Assembly: GCA_038211295.1 (NCBI GenBank)
Contig: JBBQVS010000016.1
Location: 1 to 59,522 of the forward strand
Direction of reading: 5' to 3'
DNA length: 59,522 nucleotides
Origin: JBBQVS01 sp038211295
GTDB lineage: Bacteria > Chloroflexota > Ktedonobacteria > Ktedonobacterales > Ktedonobacteraceae
Shown: positions 44,083 through 52,993 of the stretch, in pieces
Numbering within the stretch: position 1 is the stretch's first letter
Layout: each line of letters begins with the position of its first letter
The notes under the pieces: generated by a model
What the model was told of the DNA's origin: nothing
Seen by the model: only the letters and a program-made list of their open reading frames with translations
Databases searched by the model: none
Made by a program: the position numbers and the translations under genes

Positions 44083-46623
44083 CTACCGCAATGTAGCTCC
44101 ATGTGCATCATATAATGCACGAATAATTTTTTCTTGCAGCGCGTTCGCCTCGGCATCGGTGAGCGTGCGGTCAGCCGCCTGATAGACAAGCGAGTAGGTC
44201 AGGTTCTTCTTGCCTATAGGAATAGGCTCACCCGTGTAAATGTCGAATAGCGTTACCGAACGTAACAGTTCGCCACCATTGTTGACAATTACGTCGCTTA
44301 TCGCCTGTGCCGCAACCTGTTCGGCGACCACAATCGCCAGGTCGCGCGTGAGTTCCTGATGCCGCGAAATGGGGCGATAGGTCAGGCGCATTGGAACGGC
44401 GGCATACAGCAACTCTATGTCCAGCTCACACAGGTAGGCACGGTGCGGCAGGTCGTAGCGTTGCTGTACCAGGGGGTGAACCTCTCCTATCACTCCTATC
44501 GGGCTAAATATCTCTTGCCCATCGGTAGAGAAACGCACTGTCTCGATTAGCGCACAACGTCCCGGATGAAAGGTGGGATGCTGCGCTGGTGTGAACCGAT
44601 GGCGTGCAATATGCAGCCCGTTCAGTAGTGTTTCGACGACACCCTTGAGGTCGTAGAAGTCAACGGCGCGTCCAAGCTCCGGCACCCACGAAATTTCGGT
44701 TGGGCCTGACAGCGCGATACCCACGCTGCGCCGTTCGTCTGGCTGCTTATGTATATCTTCGGGTGGCAGATAGCGGCGTCCGATTTCAAAGAAACGCAGT
44801 CCCGCCTTGACGCGCTTGCTGTTCTCTTGCACAGTCTCCAAGAGACCGCTCATCAGCGTGAGACGCATGGCCTCAAGGTCGCTCGTCAATGGATTTGCCA
44901 GCACAACCGCTGGAATGGTGCGTACTTCAAATGGTGCAATCGTTTTGTCAGACGGAATTTGCACATCTTGTGCGGGCAGCCCATGCGCGGGCGCATTTCC
45001 CGATTGCAGCAGAAAACGCGCCGACGACGCGTTGAGTTGCGCGAGCAGATTGCTCATTCTGGCCCGACTCGTCATGGTATATGTAATAATCTCGTTTAAG
45101 CCAGCCCCAACCAGTCGCGTGCGTATCTCTTGTTCGCGGTCAAACCACGACTCGCGTTGCGGCTCTGGCAATGGCCCCGTTGGAATGGTCGCGGGCAACG
45201 TGTCATAGCCGATCATACGCAACACCTCTTCCACCAGGTCCGCGCCTTCCTCGATATCCGAGCGATACGTGGGGATGGTCACAAGCATTTTCGCGCCCAG
45301 CTCATCCGCGTCGGTAGCGACCTCGAAGTGCAACGCCCGGAGCGCATCTATAACTTCTCCCTGCGTCACCTTCATACCCGTCAACCACTCGACCTCGCCT
45401 GTCGCGAAGGCGATAGTGCGCGGCTTGACGGGCTTCGGGTACACATCGATAACCCCAGGATTCACCATCCCACCCGCCAGCTCTACCAGCAGTTGCGCGG
45501 CACGGTTGGCACCCGCGAGGGCCAGTTCCGGGTCTAACCCCTTCTCGAAGCGACTCGACGCGTCTGTACGCAGGCCCAGCGCAGTAGACGTGCGGCGCAC
45601 ACTGACGGCATTGAAGTTCGCCGCCTCCAATAAAACCGTTGTCGTCGCGGTGTTGACCTCACTGATCGCGCCACCCATTACGCCCGCGATAGCTGTTGGC
45701 CCTTCCGGGTCGGTAATCAGCAACATATCGGGGGTGAGTTTGCGCTTCATATCGTCAAGCGTTGTCAGCATTTCCCCGTCGTGGGCGCGGCGGACAACGA
45801 TGTGCTTCTGCCGTATCAGGTTGTAGTCGAAGCCGTGCAGGGGCTGCCCAAACTCCAACATCACGTAGTTCGTGATATCGACTACGTTGTTGATTGGACG
45901 CATTCCCGCCGCGAGCAGACGCCGCCCCATCCAACTGGGCGACGGGCCAAGCTGAATATTGCTCACGATACGGGCGGCATAGCGCGGACACAGGTCTGGT
46001 GCCTCTACCGTCACCCGTGCCATCTCTGAGGTTGGCGTTCCCCGCTCGTGCAACACGGATCGCGGAATACGCAATTCTTGTTTGGTCAGGGCCGCAACTT
46101 CACGTGCAATACCAAGTACCGAAGAGAGATCGCCGCGATGCGCTTTGATTGAGAAGTCCAGCACAACCTCGCCCAGAATGTCCGACAGTCGCTCACCAAG
46201 CGGCGTATCGGCATCGAGAATATAGATGCCCCCATGGTCGTTGCCCATGCCCAGCTCGCGGGGCGAACACAACATTCCTTGCGAGACATAGCCCATCTTC
46301 TTGCTTTCACCAATAGTAATATCGCCAACCTGCGCCCCGACAAGTGCAAGTGGAACCTTGTCGCCGAGCTGAATATTGGGAGCACCACACACAACGCCCA
46401 GTTCGCCATGCCCCGTATTGACGTGCGTGTAGTTCAGGTGGTCGGATTTCGGGACTTTCTCCAGATGCGTGATCTGCGCGGTGATTATCTTCTCGCCCCA
46501 AGTCGCGCCAATATAGTCGATGGTCTCGACCTCTAATCCCGCCATGGTCAGAGTGTGCGCCAGTTTCTCCGGCGACATTGTTATGTCAACATACTCTTTG
46601 AGCCAACTTAGTGGTACTCGCAT
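44083..46623 (-). CDS. pheT: Phenylalanine-tRNA ligase beta subunit
   Basis: 846 residues, slightly longer than the usual 790-810. N-terminal MRVPLSWLKEYVDI, EMAP/OB tRNA-binding domain (42-150, GxKxxxxQGMLCS as MGYVSQGMLCSPRELG), B3/B4 editing domain with GMRPINNVVDITNYVMLEFGQPLHGFD and LEAANF, B5 domain, core domain and C-terminal anticodon-binding domain (YRPISRHQELTRDLAIVV ... GEPIPIGKKNLTYSLVYQ). Forms an (alpha-beta)2 enzyme with PheS encoded 20 bp upstream. Under the same T-box. Confidence 0.98.
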   Translation of the reverse strand: MRVPLSWLKEYVDITMSPEKLAHTLTMAGLEVETIDYIGATWGEKIITAQITHLEKVPKSDHLNYTHVNTGHGELGVVCGAPNIQLGDKVPLALVGAQVGDITIGESKKMGYVSQGMLCSPRELGMGNDHGGIYILDADTPLGERLSDILGEVVLDFSIKAHRGDLSSVLGIAREVAALTKQELRIPRSVLHERGTPTSEMARVTVEAPDLCPRYAARIVSNIQLGPSPSWMGRRLLAAGMRPINNVVDITNYVMLEFGQPLHGFDYNLIRQKHIVVRRAHDGEMLTTLDDMKRKLTPDMLLITDPEGPTAIAGVMGGAISEVNTATTTVLLEAANFNAVSVRRTSTALGLRTDASSRFEKGLDPELALAGANRAAQLLVELAGGMVNPGVIDVYPKPVKPRTIAFATGEVEWLTGMKVTQGEVIDALRALHFEVATDADELGAKMLVTIPTYRSDIEEGADLVEEVLRMIGYDTLPATIPTGPLPEPQRESWFDREQEIRTRLVGAGLNEIITYTMTSRARMSNLLAQLNASSARFLLQSGNAPAHGLPAQDVQIPSDKTIAPFEVRTIPAVVLANPLTSDLEAMRLTLMSGLLETVQENSKRVKAGLRFFEIGRRYLPPEDIHKQPDERRSVGIALSGPTEISWVPELGRAVDFYDLKGVVETLLNGLHIARHRFTPAQHPTFHPGRCALIETVRFSTDGQEIFSPIGVIGEVHPLVQQRYDLPHRAYLCELDIELLYAAVPMRLTYRPISRHQELTRDLAIVVAEQVAAQAISDVIVNNGGELLRSVTLFDIYTGEPIPIGKKNLTYSLVYQAADRTLTDAEANALQEKIIRALYDAHGATLR

Positions 46624-46643
46624 CCATGTTTCTCTTTCTTCAC

Positions 46644-47690
46644 TTAGAATTGACGCAAGAAACGCAGGTCATTGCCTGAGAAAAGGCGTATTTCGTTGAC
46701 GCCGTACTTCAACATCGCGATACGCTCGACGCCCATGCCAAAGGCAAAGCCGCGATACTTCGCGGGATCATACCCGACCTGCCGCAATACGCGTGGGTCT
46801 ACCATGCCCGAACCCAGTACCTCGATCCAGCCCGTATACTTGCATGTGCGACAACCCGCACCCTCGCAGAATGGACAATCGATATCCACCTCCGCGCTCG
46901 GCTCCGTGAACGGGAAGTAGCTGCCGCGAAAGCGTACTCGTCGCTTCTCGCCGAACATCTCACGGGCGAAACGTTCCAGACAGCCCTTGAGGTCGGACAT
47001 TGTGCAGTGCTCATCAACCAGCAAGCCCTCGATCTGGTGAAACATGGCCTCGTGCGAGGCGTCTATGGCCTCGTAGCGATACACTTTGCCCGGCACAACC
47101 ACGCGCACGGGGGGACGCATCTGCTCCATCGTGCGAATCTGCATGGGCGAGGTCTGTGTTCGCAACAGAATCTCCCCCGGCACAACCCAGAAGGTATCTT
47201 GCATATCGCGTGCGGGATGATCGGCGGGCAAGTTCAATGCCTGAAAGTTATAGTAATCGGTCTCGACCTCTGGCCCCTGCACCGTGTGAAAGCCCATATC
47301 CGCGAAGATGCGCGTGACCTCCCAGATGACTTGTGAAAGGGGATTGCTATGCCCTACGGGGAGCGTTCGCCCCGGCAAGGTCACATCTAGCCGCTCCTGC
47401 TCTAATGCTTGCAGCAGTTCGCGCTGTTCGAGCAGGTCACGTTTGGCGGTAAGTTGGTGCTCTAAATCGGCTTTGACCGCGTTGATGCGCTGCCCAACAA
47501 CTGGTCGCTCCTCTTTCGAGAGCCTGGGCATAATCGCGGAGAGGTTCTTGAGTTCGCCCTTGTTACGTCCAAGATAGCGCGTATCCCATTCGTCGAGGGC
47601 CGCCGACGTATCAATTGACGCCAGCTCCACGAGTGCGCGGGCGCGAAGTGCATCCAGTTGTGCTAATAGCGTGTCAAGTTGTTCCAACAT
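46644..47690 (-). CDS. pheS: Phenylalanine-tRNA ligase alpha subunit
   Basis: 348 residues from the chosen ATG, which has GGAGGAG upstream and gives the usual N-terminus MLEQLDTLLAQLDALRA (coiled coil). Class II motifs: motif 1 region near FHTVQGPEVETDYYNF, motif 2 YRYEAIDASHEAMFHQIEG, motif 3 GFAFGMGVERIAMLKY. The Ala in the GFAFGMG loop is where the enzyme recognises Phe. The insertion CPFCEGAGCRTCKYTGW is the Cys-rich variant seen in many Bacteria. The longer upstream frame (to 47750) overlaps the T-box terminator and is not used. Confidence 0.98.
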   Translation of the reverse strand: MLEQLDTLLAQLDALRARALVELASIDTSAALDEWDTRYLGRNKGELKNLSAIMPRLSKEERPVVGQRINAVKADLEHQLTAKRDLLEQRELLQALEQERLDVTLPGRTLPVGHSNPLSQVIWEVTRIFADMGFHTVQGPEVETDYYNFQALNLPADHPARDMQDTFWVVPGEILLRTQTSPMQIRTMEQMRPPVRVVVPGKVYRYEAIDASHEAMFHQIEGLLVDEHCTMSDLKGCLERFAREMFGEKRRVRFRGSYFPFTEPSAEVDIDCPFCEGAGCRTCKYTGWIEVLGSGMVDPRVLRQVGYDPAKYRGFAFGMGVERIAMLKYGVNEIRLFSGNDLRFLRQF

Positions 47691-47703
47691 ACGTCTCCTC
47701 CAA

Positions 47704-47992
47704 AAAACTAAAAACCAACACATCGTCAACAGGGACGAAGCGTTGGTCAAAACTCCGCGATACCACCCATCTTGAATTCGCGTTGGAACAACACAAAATG
47801 TCGCGCAAACTCCTCTTGGCTTGTCCTGTAACGGGGACGCTCGGAACCGTCTACTTTATACTGTTCAACGGCTCGCTCCGGGATGAACTTCGGCGCAGGA
47901 TGCCGCGAAAAGGCTTGCAGTCGCTGACCTCTTCTCCCTGGGCGTTCTCGTCGCGCGTACTCTTCCCATCAATGCGTGTATCTTATTTTCTG
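47704..47992 (-). promoter_or_regulatory. T-box riboswitch of pheST (tRNA-Phe sensing)
   Basis: Leader RNA read on the minus strand. The T-box sequence ATGGGTGGTATCGCGGAG lies at 47770-47753. It is followed by a terminator hairpin (outer stem ACCAAC/GTTGGT at 47747-47742 and 47719-47714) and a U-rich run. Upstream, a stem I base GGGA/UCCC encloses AGAGUA on the 5' side and GAAGUUCA on the 3' side. The latter presents specifier UUC (47887-47885) followed by A, matching a phenylalanine codon. Uncharged tRNA-Phe would stabilise the antiterminator and allow pheST transcription. Confidence 0.92.
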
Positions 47993-47998
47993 CTTTAC

Positions 47999-48027
47999 AG
48001 TATAGCAGAGAACCATCACAGGGGCAA
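47999..48027 (-). promoter_or_regulatory. Promoter of the T-box/pheST transcript
   Basis: TTGCCC (48022-48027), 17-bp spacer, TATACT (47999-48004) on the minus strand, placing the start near 47992, right at the beginning of the T-box. The -35 lies in CACAGGGGCAAG, a fragment similar to the intergenic repeat family. Confidence 0.7.
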
Positions 48028-48042
48028 GAGGGGAAGAAAGCC

Positions 48043-48072
48043 TTGACATCCGTTCCAATTACCCTCTATCAT
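48043..48072 (+). promoter_or_regulatory. Promoter of recG
   Basis: TTGACA (48043-48048), 18-bp spacer, TATCAT (48067-48072). Expected start near 48079. Divergent from, and only 16 bp away from, the -35 of the pheST promoter. Confidence 0.7.
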
Positions 48073-48099
48073 AAGGGAAATCAGGGCGAGTAGTAGAGA

Positions 48100-50829
48100 G
48101 TGCGAAGCAACAGAGTTATGGCAAATTCACCTTCATCATCACTTACAGAATATATCGAACGCGCGAAAAAGATTTTGCAGTTTGAGCAGCGCACCAATCA
48201 TCAAGATCAGGCCATCAAGCCCGGTGGGCTTGAGGTCTTCGTGTCGCGTTGGGCCGAAGAGACCAGCAGTGCGTGCAAAAGTACGGGTCGCGATGCCACG
48301 CCGATTCAGCAACTTACGCACTGTCTCGCCGACTATCGGCAACAAGACCCGATGCAACGCGCGGTAAGCATACGTTCCGCGTTGTCTTTGCTTAACGAGA
48401 TGAGCGAGAATACAGGCGAGACGGTACATTCGCAGCACGCACCGGAAGAGTCCCCTGCCCCTGAAAGACAATCCGCTTCACCCTCAACCGCTCTTAAAAA
48501 GTCTGCAAGTAACAGGAGCGTGACGAAGGCAGAGTCTACGTCAGCACCCGTTTCGCCTGCATCATTGGTGCCGTCGGCATCGCCCGCGCGGCTCCCTCAA
48601 AAGTCGAATATGGCGGCACAATCAACGTCACAATCGATTCGGTTGGAAGCGGGGATGACGCAGGGACACACGATGATGACGTTGTTAACCGCAGATGTGA
48701 CCGCAGTGCCGGGTGTGGGGCCTTCGGTTGCCGCACGCATATATGCACTGGGTATTCACACGGTGCGCGACCTGCTCTTTTATTTTCCGCGCGACCACCG
48801 CGATTATAGCAAGCTTGAAAAGATTACCAACATTCCCTTTGGCGAACTAACCACCACAATGGGCATGATCTGGGAGGTCGAGTCCAAACGCCTGAACGGG
48901 GGGCGCATGGTCACTATCGCGACCATTTCCGACGACACCGGCAAGTTGCGCGTCTCGTGGTTCAATCAGGGCTATCTACAAAAACAATTGCTTGCCGCTA
49001 AAGGCTCATTTCTTGTTGTTACGGGCATCAAGAATCGCTTTGGCAATAAGGTCGAGTTTTCGGTACGCACTCATGAAATTCCCGATCAGGGCGACCTGCT
49101 CAATACAGGACGCCTTGTGCCGACCTATCCACTCACCGAGGGGCTACCCGCGAAAACGTTGCGCCGCCTGACCAAGTGGGTTGTAGACCGCTACGCCGCG
49201 ATGTTGCCCGACCACCTGCCCGACGCGATACGTGCAGAGGGGCAGCTTTTACCGCTCGCGGATGCAGTTGCACAGATTCACTACCCCGAAAGCGATGAGA
49301 TGCTGACCGCATCACGGCGACGACTCGCGTTCGACGAGCTGTTTCTGATTCAGCTGGGAATGCAAGAACGGCGCAGTCGCTGGAAACAGCAAGTCGCGCG
49401 AGGCAATGCGTTCTCCGTTGATCTACACAAAATATTTGTCGATACACCCGACGATACCACACACGTAATGCAGGAAGTAGAAGCACAGCTGCTGGGAACA
49501 ACGCTCTGGTCAACCGTCACAACCGAAGAGCCGTTCGAGGCCACGTTGCCCTTCAAATTCACGGACGCGCAACGACGCGTGTTGCAGCAGATTTTTGGCG
49601 ACCTTGAACGCACTCAACCCATGTGTCGGCTCTTACAAGGCGATGTTGGCGCGGGCAAAACGGCGGTTGCGGCGGCGGCTCTCTATATGGCAGTCATCAA
49701 TGGCTATCAGGGCGCGATTATGGCACCGACAGAACTGCTGGCGGAACAACACGCGCGTAGCATTGGTGCGATGCTCGCACCATTTGGCATTCACACGGTC
49801 CTGCTCACGGGCAGCTTGAAACAGCGCGAACGCACCAATGGACGTGCCGCGCTTGAAAGCGGCGAGGCGATGATCGCGATTGGCACACACGCGCTGATTC
49901 AAGAAGATGTTGCCTTCTCAAAACTGGGCCTCGTCATTATTGACGAGCAGCACCGCTTCGGCGTCGAGCAGCGCGACGCGTTACGCAAAAAGGGCTATCA
50001 TCCACACATGCTCGTTATGACCGCGACACCTATTCCGCGTACACTCGCGCTAACTCTCTACGGCGATCTCGACATTTCTATTATCGATCAGCTACCTCCT
50101 GGTCGCCAGAAAATCATCACGCGTTGGCGCACGGGAGCGCGGCGGGCCGAGGCGAATACCACAATCGTGCATCAGGTCGAGGAGGGCAAGCAAGCGTTTA
50201 TCATCTGCTCCCTGGTTGAGGAGTCGGAGACCATAGCCGCGAAAGCCGCGACCAGCGAATACAAACGTTTGAAGCTAGAAGTGTTCCCTTATAAGCGGCT
50301 TGGCCTGGTACACGGCGCGATGAAGGCGGCGGAGAAGGACGCGGTGATGCGCCAGTTCCGCGATCACGAGTTGGACATTCTGGTGGCAACGTCCGTCATC
50401 GAGGTGGGCATAGATATCCCCAACGCCACCGTGATGGTGATTGAGGACGCAGATCGTTTCGGCCTCTCACAACTCCACCAGTTTCGCGGACGCGTCGGGC
50501 GTGGCAAAGACCAATCCTACTGCTACGTCCTGAGCGAAGACGCGAGCATCAACGCACAAGAGCGGCTCGGCGTCTTTGAAGATATAGACGATGGCTTCAA
50601 ACTTTCAGAGGAAGACCTGCGCTTGCGTGGCCCCGGCGATTTCTTTGGTGTGCGACAGAGCGGAATGCCGGAACTCAAAATGGCGAACCTGAGCGACACG
50701 CCCCTGGTCGAACTCAGCGGCTCCCTCGCCGAAAAGCTCTGGGAGAGTGACCCCTATCTGCGGAAACCAGAACATACGCAGCTACGCGAACGAATGCACC
50801 TCTTCTGGCAAAGCTTCATGGGACATTAA
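48100..50829 (+). CDS. recG: ATP-dependent DNA helicase RecG
   Basis: 909 residues from GTG 48100, or 903 from ATG 48118. Neither start has a strong SD. RecG remodels stalled replication forks. Residues 1-205 are an extension rich in Ser/Pro/Ala not found in the shorter RecG. The wedge/OB domain starts at about 206 with VPGVGPSVAARIYALGIHTVRDLLFYFP. Helicase motifs: Walker A GDVGAGKT (about 514-521), TELLAEQHA, DEQHRFGVEQR (DEQH box), TATPIPRTLALT, ATSVIEVGIDIPNATVMVIEDADRFGLSQLHQ split over motifs V-VI, and GRVGRGKDQSYC. Full length and intact. The N-terminal extension is known in actinobacterial and Chloroflexota RecG and its role is unclear. Confidence 0.97.
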   Translation: MRSNRVMANSPSSSLTEYIERAKKILQFEQRTNHQDQAIKPGGLEVFVSRWAEETSSACKSTGRDATPIQQLTHCLADYRQQDPMQRAVSIRSALSLLNEMSENTGETVHSQHAPEESPAPERQSASPSTALKKSASNRSVTKAESTSAPVSPASLVPSASPARLPQKSNMAAQSTSQSIRLEAGMTQGHTMMTLLTADVTAVPGVGPSVAARIYALGIHTVRDLLFYFPRDHRDYSKLEKITNIPFGELTTTMGMIWEVESKRLNGGRMVTIATISDDTGKLRVSWFNQGYLQKQLLAAKGSFLVVTGIKNRFGNKVEFSVRTHEIPDQGDLLNTGRLVPTYPLTEGLPAKTLRRLTKWVVDRYAAMLPDHLPDAIRAEGQLLPLADAVAQIHYPESDEMLTASRRRLAFDELFLIQLGMQERRSRWKQQVARGNAFSVDLHKIFVDTPDDTTHVMQEVEAQLLGTTLWSTVTTEEPFEATLPFKFTDAQRRVLQQIFGDLERTQPMCRLLQGDVGAGKTAVAAAALYMAVINGYQGAIMAPTELLAEQHARSIGAMLAPFGIHTVLLTGSLKQRERTNGRAALESGEAMIAIGTHALIQEDVAFSKLGLVIIDEQHRFGVEQRDALRKKGYHPHMLVMTATPIPRTLALTLYGDLDISIIDQLPPGRQKIITRWRTGARRAEANTTIVHQVEEGKQAFIICSLVEESETIAAKAATSEYKRLKLEVFPYKRLGLVHGAMKAAEKDAVMRQFRDHELDILVATSVIEVGIDIPNATVMVIEDADRFGLSQLHQFRGRVGRGKDQSYCYVLSEDASINAQERLGVFEDIDDGFKLSEEDLRLRGPGDFFGVRQSGMPELKMANLSDTPLVELSGSLAEKLWESDPYLRKPEHTQLRERMHLFWQSFMGH

Positions 50830-51140
50830 CCTCGCACGATAGGACTGGACTTGTATAACGTGGGCAAGAGGGCACGACAGCGGCTTGCCCGCGCCATGCC
50901 CCCCGCTTGCGCCATGCCACCTACATTATGCTTCCTTCCATTTTTTACATCTTCCCTATTGCTCAATAGACGTTCTTATGGTTTAATAAGAGCAACTTTT
51001 TTCTCAGGTCAAAGAGGTCAAGAACCCAATTCTCTGTAAGGGGATGGGCTTGCACAAGCCTTGCTTGACTAGTCTTGGTACGTTCGCGTACTCCGTTTCC
51101 CAGATGAACACAATCGTAGCATCGCACAGGGAGGTCTCGC
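50830..51140. other. 311-bp intergenic region with a repeat-derived hairpin
   Basis: Immediately after recG a hairpin (GTGGGCAAG 50860-50868 with CTTGCCCGC 50884-50892) is followed by two GCGCCATGCC-type motifs (50890-50920), members of the intergenic repeat family and a probable recG terminator. The remaining 200 bp contain the coaD promoter region. I checked for a tRNA and found none. Confidence 0.55.
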
Positions 51141-51653
51141 ATGAACAATGCAGCGCAGCGCAGCCAACGCATCGCGGTCTATCCGGGGAGCTTTGATCCT
51201 TTAACGATTGGGCATCTGGACATTGCACGTAGGGCCGCACGTCTATTTGACACATTGGTTGTCGCGGTCTACGCCTTGCCAGCGAAAAACCTGCTTTTCT
51301 CTGTCGATGAGCGTGTGGAACTCTGGCGAAAAGTTATTGTGGCGGAAGAACTGACGAATGTGCGCGTCGAGCAATATACAGGTCTCTCCGTTGATTTTGT
51401 GCCGACGGTGGGGAGCAGTATTATTGTCAAAGGGTTGCGCTCACCCAACGATTTTGAGGCCGAGTTGCAGCAGGGCTTTATGAACCATAAACTGGCACCC
51501 GCTATTGAAACCGTCTGTCTTATGACCAATCTGGAGCATCTTTTTGTCAGTTCCTCGTTGCTAAAAGAAGTTACGCGCCTGGGGGGAAATGTCGCGGACA
51601 TGTTGCCGATGGTAGTAGTAGAGGCGTTGCAAGAAAAATTCAAGGAAAAGTGA
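51141..51653 (+). CDS. coaD: Phosphopantetheine adenylyltransferase
   Basis: 170 residues, normal length. Converts 4'-phosphopantetheine and ATP to dephospho-CoA. Nucleotidyltransferase motif YPGSFDPLTIGHLDIARRAA (T/HxGH), the substrate region DFVPTVGSSIIVKGLRSPNDFEAE and the C-terminal VSSSLLKEVTRLGGNV (SSS-x-x-(K/R)E). SD GGGAGG lies 6 nt before ATG. The stop codon overlaps the start of the next gene (TGATG), so the two are coupled. Confidence 0.96.
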   Translation: MNNAAQRSQRIAVYPGSFDPLTIGHLDIARRAARLFDTLVVAVYALPAKNLLFSVDERVELWRKVIVAEELTNVRVEQYTGLSVDFVPTVGSSIIVKGLRSPNDFEAELQQGFMNHKLAPAIETVCLMTNLEHLFVSSSLLKEVTRLGGNVADMLPMVVVEALQEKFKEK

Positions 51654-52309
51654 TGGATATCCTGTATCTTTTAGACCGCCTGGAAAACCTCATCGCGGGT
51701 AGCCGCAGAATGCCACTGGTAAACCAGATCATTATTAAGGAGGCGGATATCCTGAGCGTCATTGATGAGATGCGAACCGTCATTCCTGACGAAATCAAGC
51801 AAGCGCGGCGCATTGTGCAGGAGAAAGAGCGCATTCTTTCGCAGGCGAACGCCGAAGCCGCCAACATCGTCACACGCGCCCGTGCAGAGTCCGAACGCGC
51901 CATGAACCGTGAGGGCCTGCTACGAACCGCCGAGGAACGTTCAAAAGACCTTGTGCAGCACGCGAACGATCAGGCACAAGACCTTGTGCGACAGGCGCAG
52001 GTGCATACTGAGCATCTCAAAGTTGACGCCGACGCCTACGTCTCTGAGACATTGCACAACCTCAAAGAGCATCTTGTGAGCATTGAAACCGAGGTCAGTC
52101 GCACCATTCTCAGCATCGAGCGGGGCCTGGAGAGTATCGCGGAGCAAGACGCGAACGACGAAGGAACCGACGAGGCGGGACACGAAGAGATAGAACAAGA
52201 GGACTACGAGGACTACGACGAAGCCGAGCAAGAGCTAGGCCCCCGCGAGATACAACCCCGTCGCTCCTCCCTCGCCAACGACACCATCGGTGGGCCATCG
52301 TTCCCATAA
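51653..52309 (+). CDS. Coiled-coil protein, DivIVA/ATP-synthase-b-like
   Basis: About 218 residues, highly charged and helical: a short N-terminal helix (MDILYLLDRLENLIAGS), a long coiled coil (40-165, e.g. EKERILSQANAEAANIVTRA) and a very acidic C-terminal tail (about 170-205). Proteins of this kind directly after coaD occur in other Chloroflexota and Firmicutes, and resemble DivIVA-like or V-ATPase subunit H scaffolds without a clear assignment. No membrane segment. It begins with the overlap TGATG at the coaD stop. A role in envelope or cell-division scaffolding is only a guess. Confidence 0.7.
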   Translation: MDILYLLDRLENLIAGSRRMPLVNQIIIKEADILSVIDEMRTVIPDEIKQARRIVQEKERILSQANAEAANIVTRARAESERAMNREGLLRTAEERSKDLVQHANDQAQDLVRQAQVHTEHLKVDADAYVSETLHNLKEHLVSIETEVSRTILSIERGLESIAEQDANDEGTDEAGHEEIEQEDYEDYDEAEQELGPREIQPRRSSLANDTIGGPSFP

Positions 52310-52993
52310 GGGGCGTGACATATTCCACTCTCACGCCCTCGCACGCTCAGTCAACGCAGCTATTGCTAAATACCATACCACCCTCAATCCACGATGCTTT
52401 GTAACACACCCAAAAACAGTGCAATATCTTGTTTCGCTTGGCTTTTCGTTCCAGCTTTCGGGCCACTATCAAGTTTGATTTGCGTGGGGTGCTTTAGCTC
52501 TAGCACTACTCGCGTTCCCACCCGTGCTACAAGGCACAAATAGGCAGAGAATCAACAAGGCCACAAAATAGGGTAGGCTTGGCTTACGCATTCAACGACT
52601 CTCTTTTCTGACGTTTGAAGCAGTGCGCCTTTGGGCAAGACACACTGCTTATTTCCTCTACTTTATCTTCTCACTGTTACCCCTAAAAGTCAGCAGAGTG
52701 TTCCCTACAATAATTGGTGTACTATCACAATTGCTCCGGTCAAGCTTTTTCAAAGACATTTGCTTATTACGCAATTCCCAAAGTTGTAGTTGGTATGACA
52801 CTTTTGCTACTCAGTACTCTTTTTACTCTAATTGTTGTCAAGTTGCAAAAACCTCTTTTGCATCTATGCATGGCGGGATACTTTATGCGATAGAGACAAG
52901 CGGACAACATTTCCCCTTGTGTGGTATCGTACAGGCAGGCAACAATGAACGATGACCTATCTCTTTATTTTGTCCCCACTATGGAGGTACTGC
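52310..52993. other. 684-bp region without a convincing gene
   Basis: Only a 110-codon frame at 52623-52955 is open, with no SD and unfamiliar, Cys/Phe-rich composition, so I do not call it. A possible terminator, AAGCAGTG (52617-52624) with CACTGCTT (52644-52651), precedes a T-rich stretch. The rest looks like decayed or promoter DNA, more A/T-rich than the genes around it. Confidence 0.5.

Noticed and set aside
47691..47750. 20-codon N-terminal extension of PheS
   Set aside because: It would be translated from the T-box terminator hairpin. ATG at 47690 has an excellent SD and gives the normal PheS N-terminus.
51030..51125. Possible tRNA or small RNA before coaD
   Set aside because: The GC-rich segment with GTACG/CGTAC can form only a small hairpin and lacks T-arm and acceptor features.
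52623..52955. 110-codon plus-strand ORF before the MFS gene
   Set aside because: No SD, no family resemblance, Cys/Phe-rich. The MFS start with GGAGG lies just beyond its end. Treated as non-coding.
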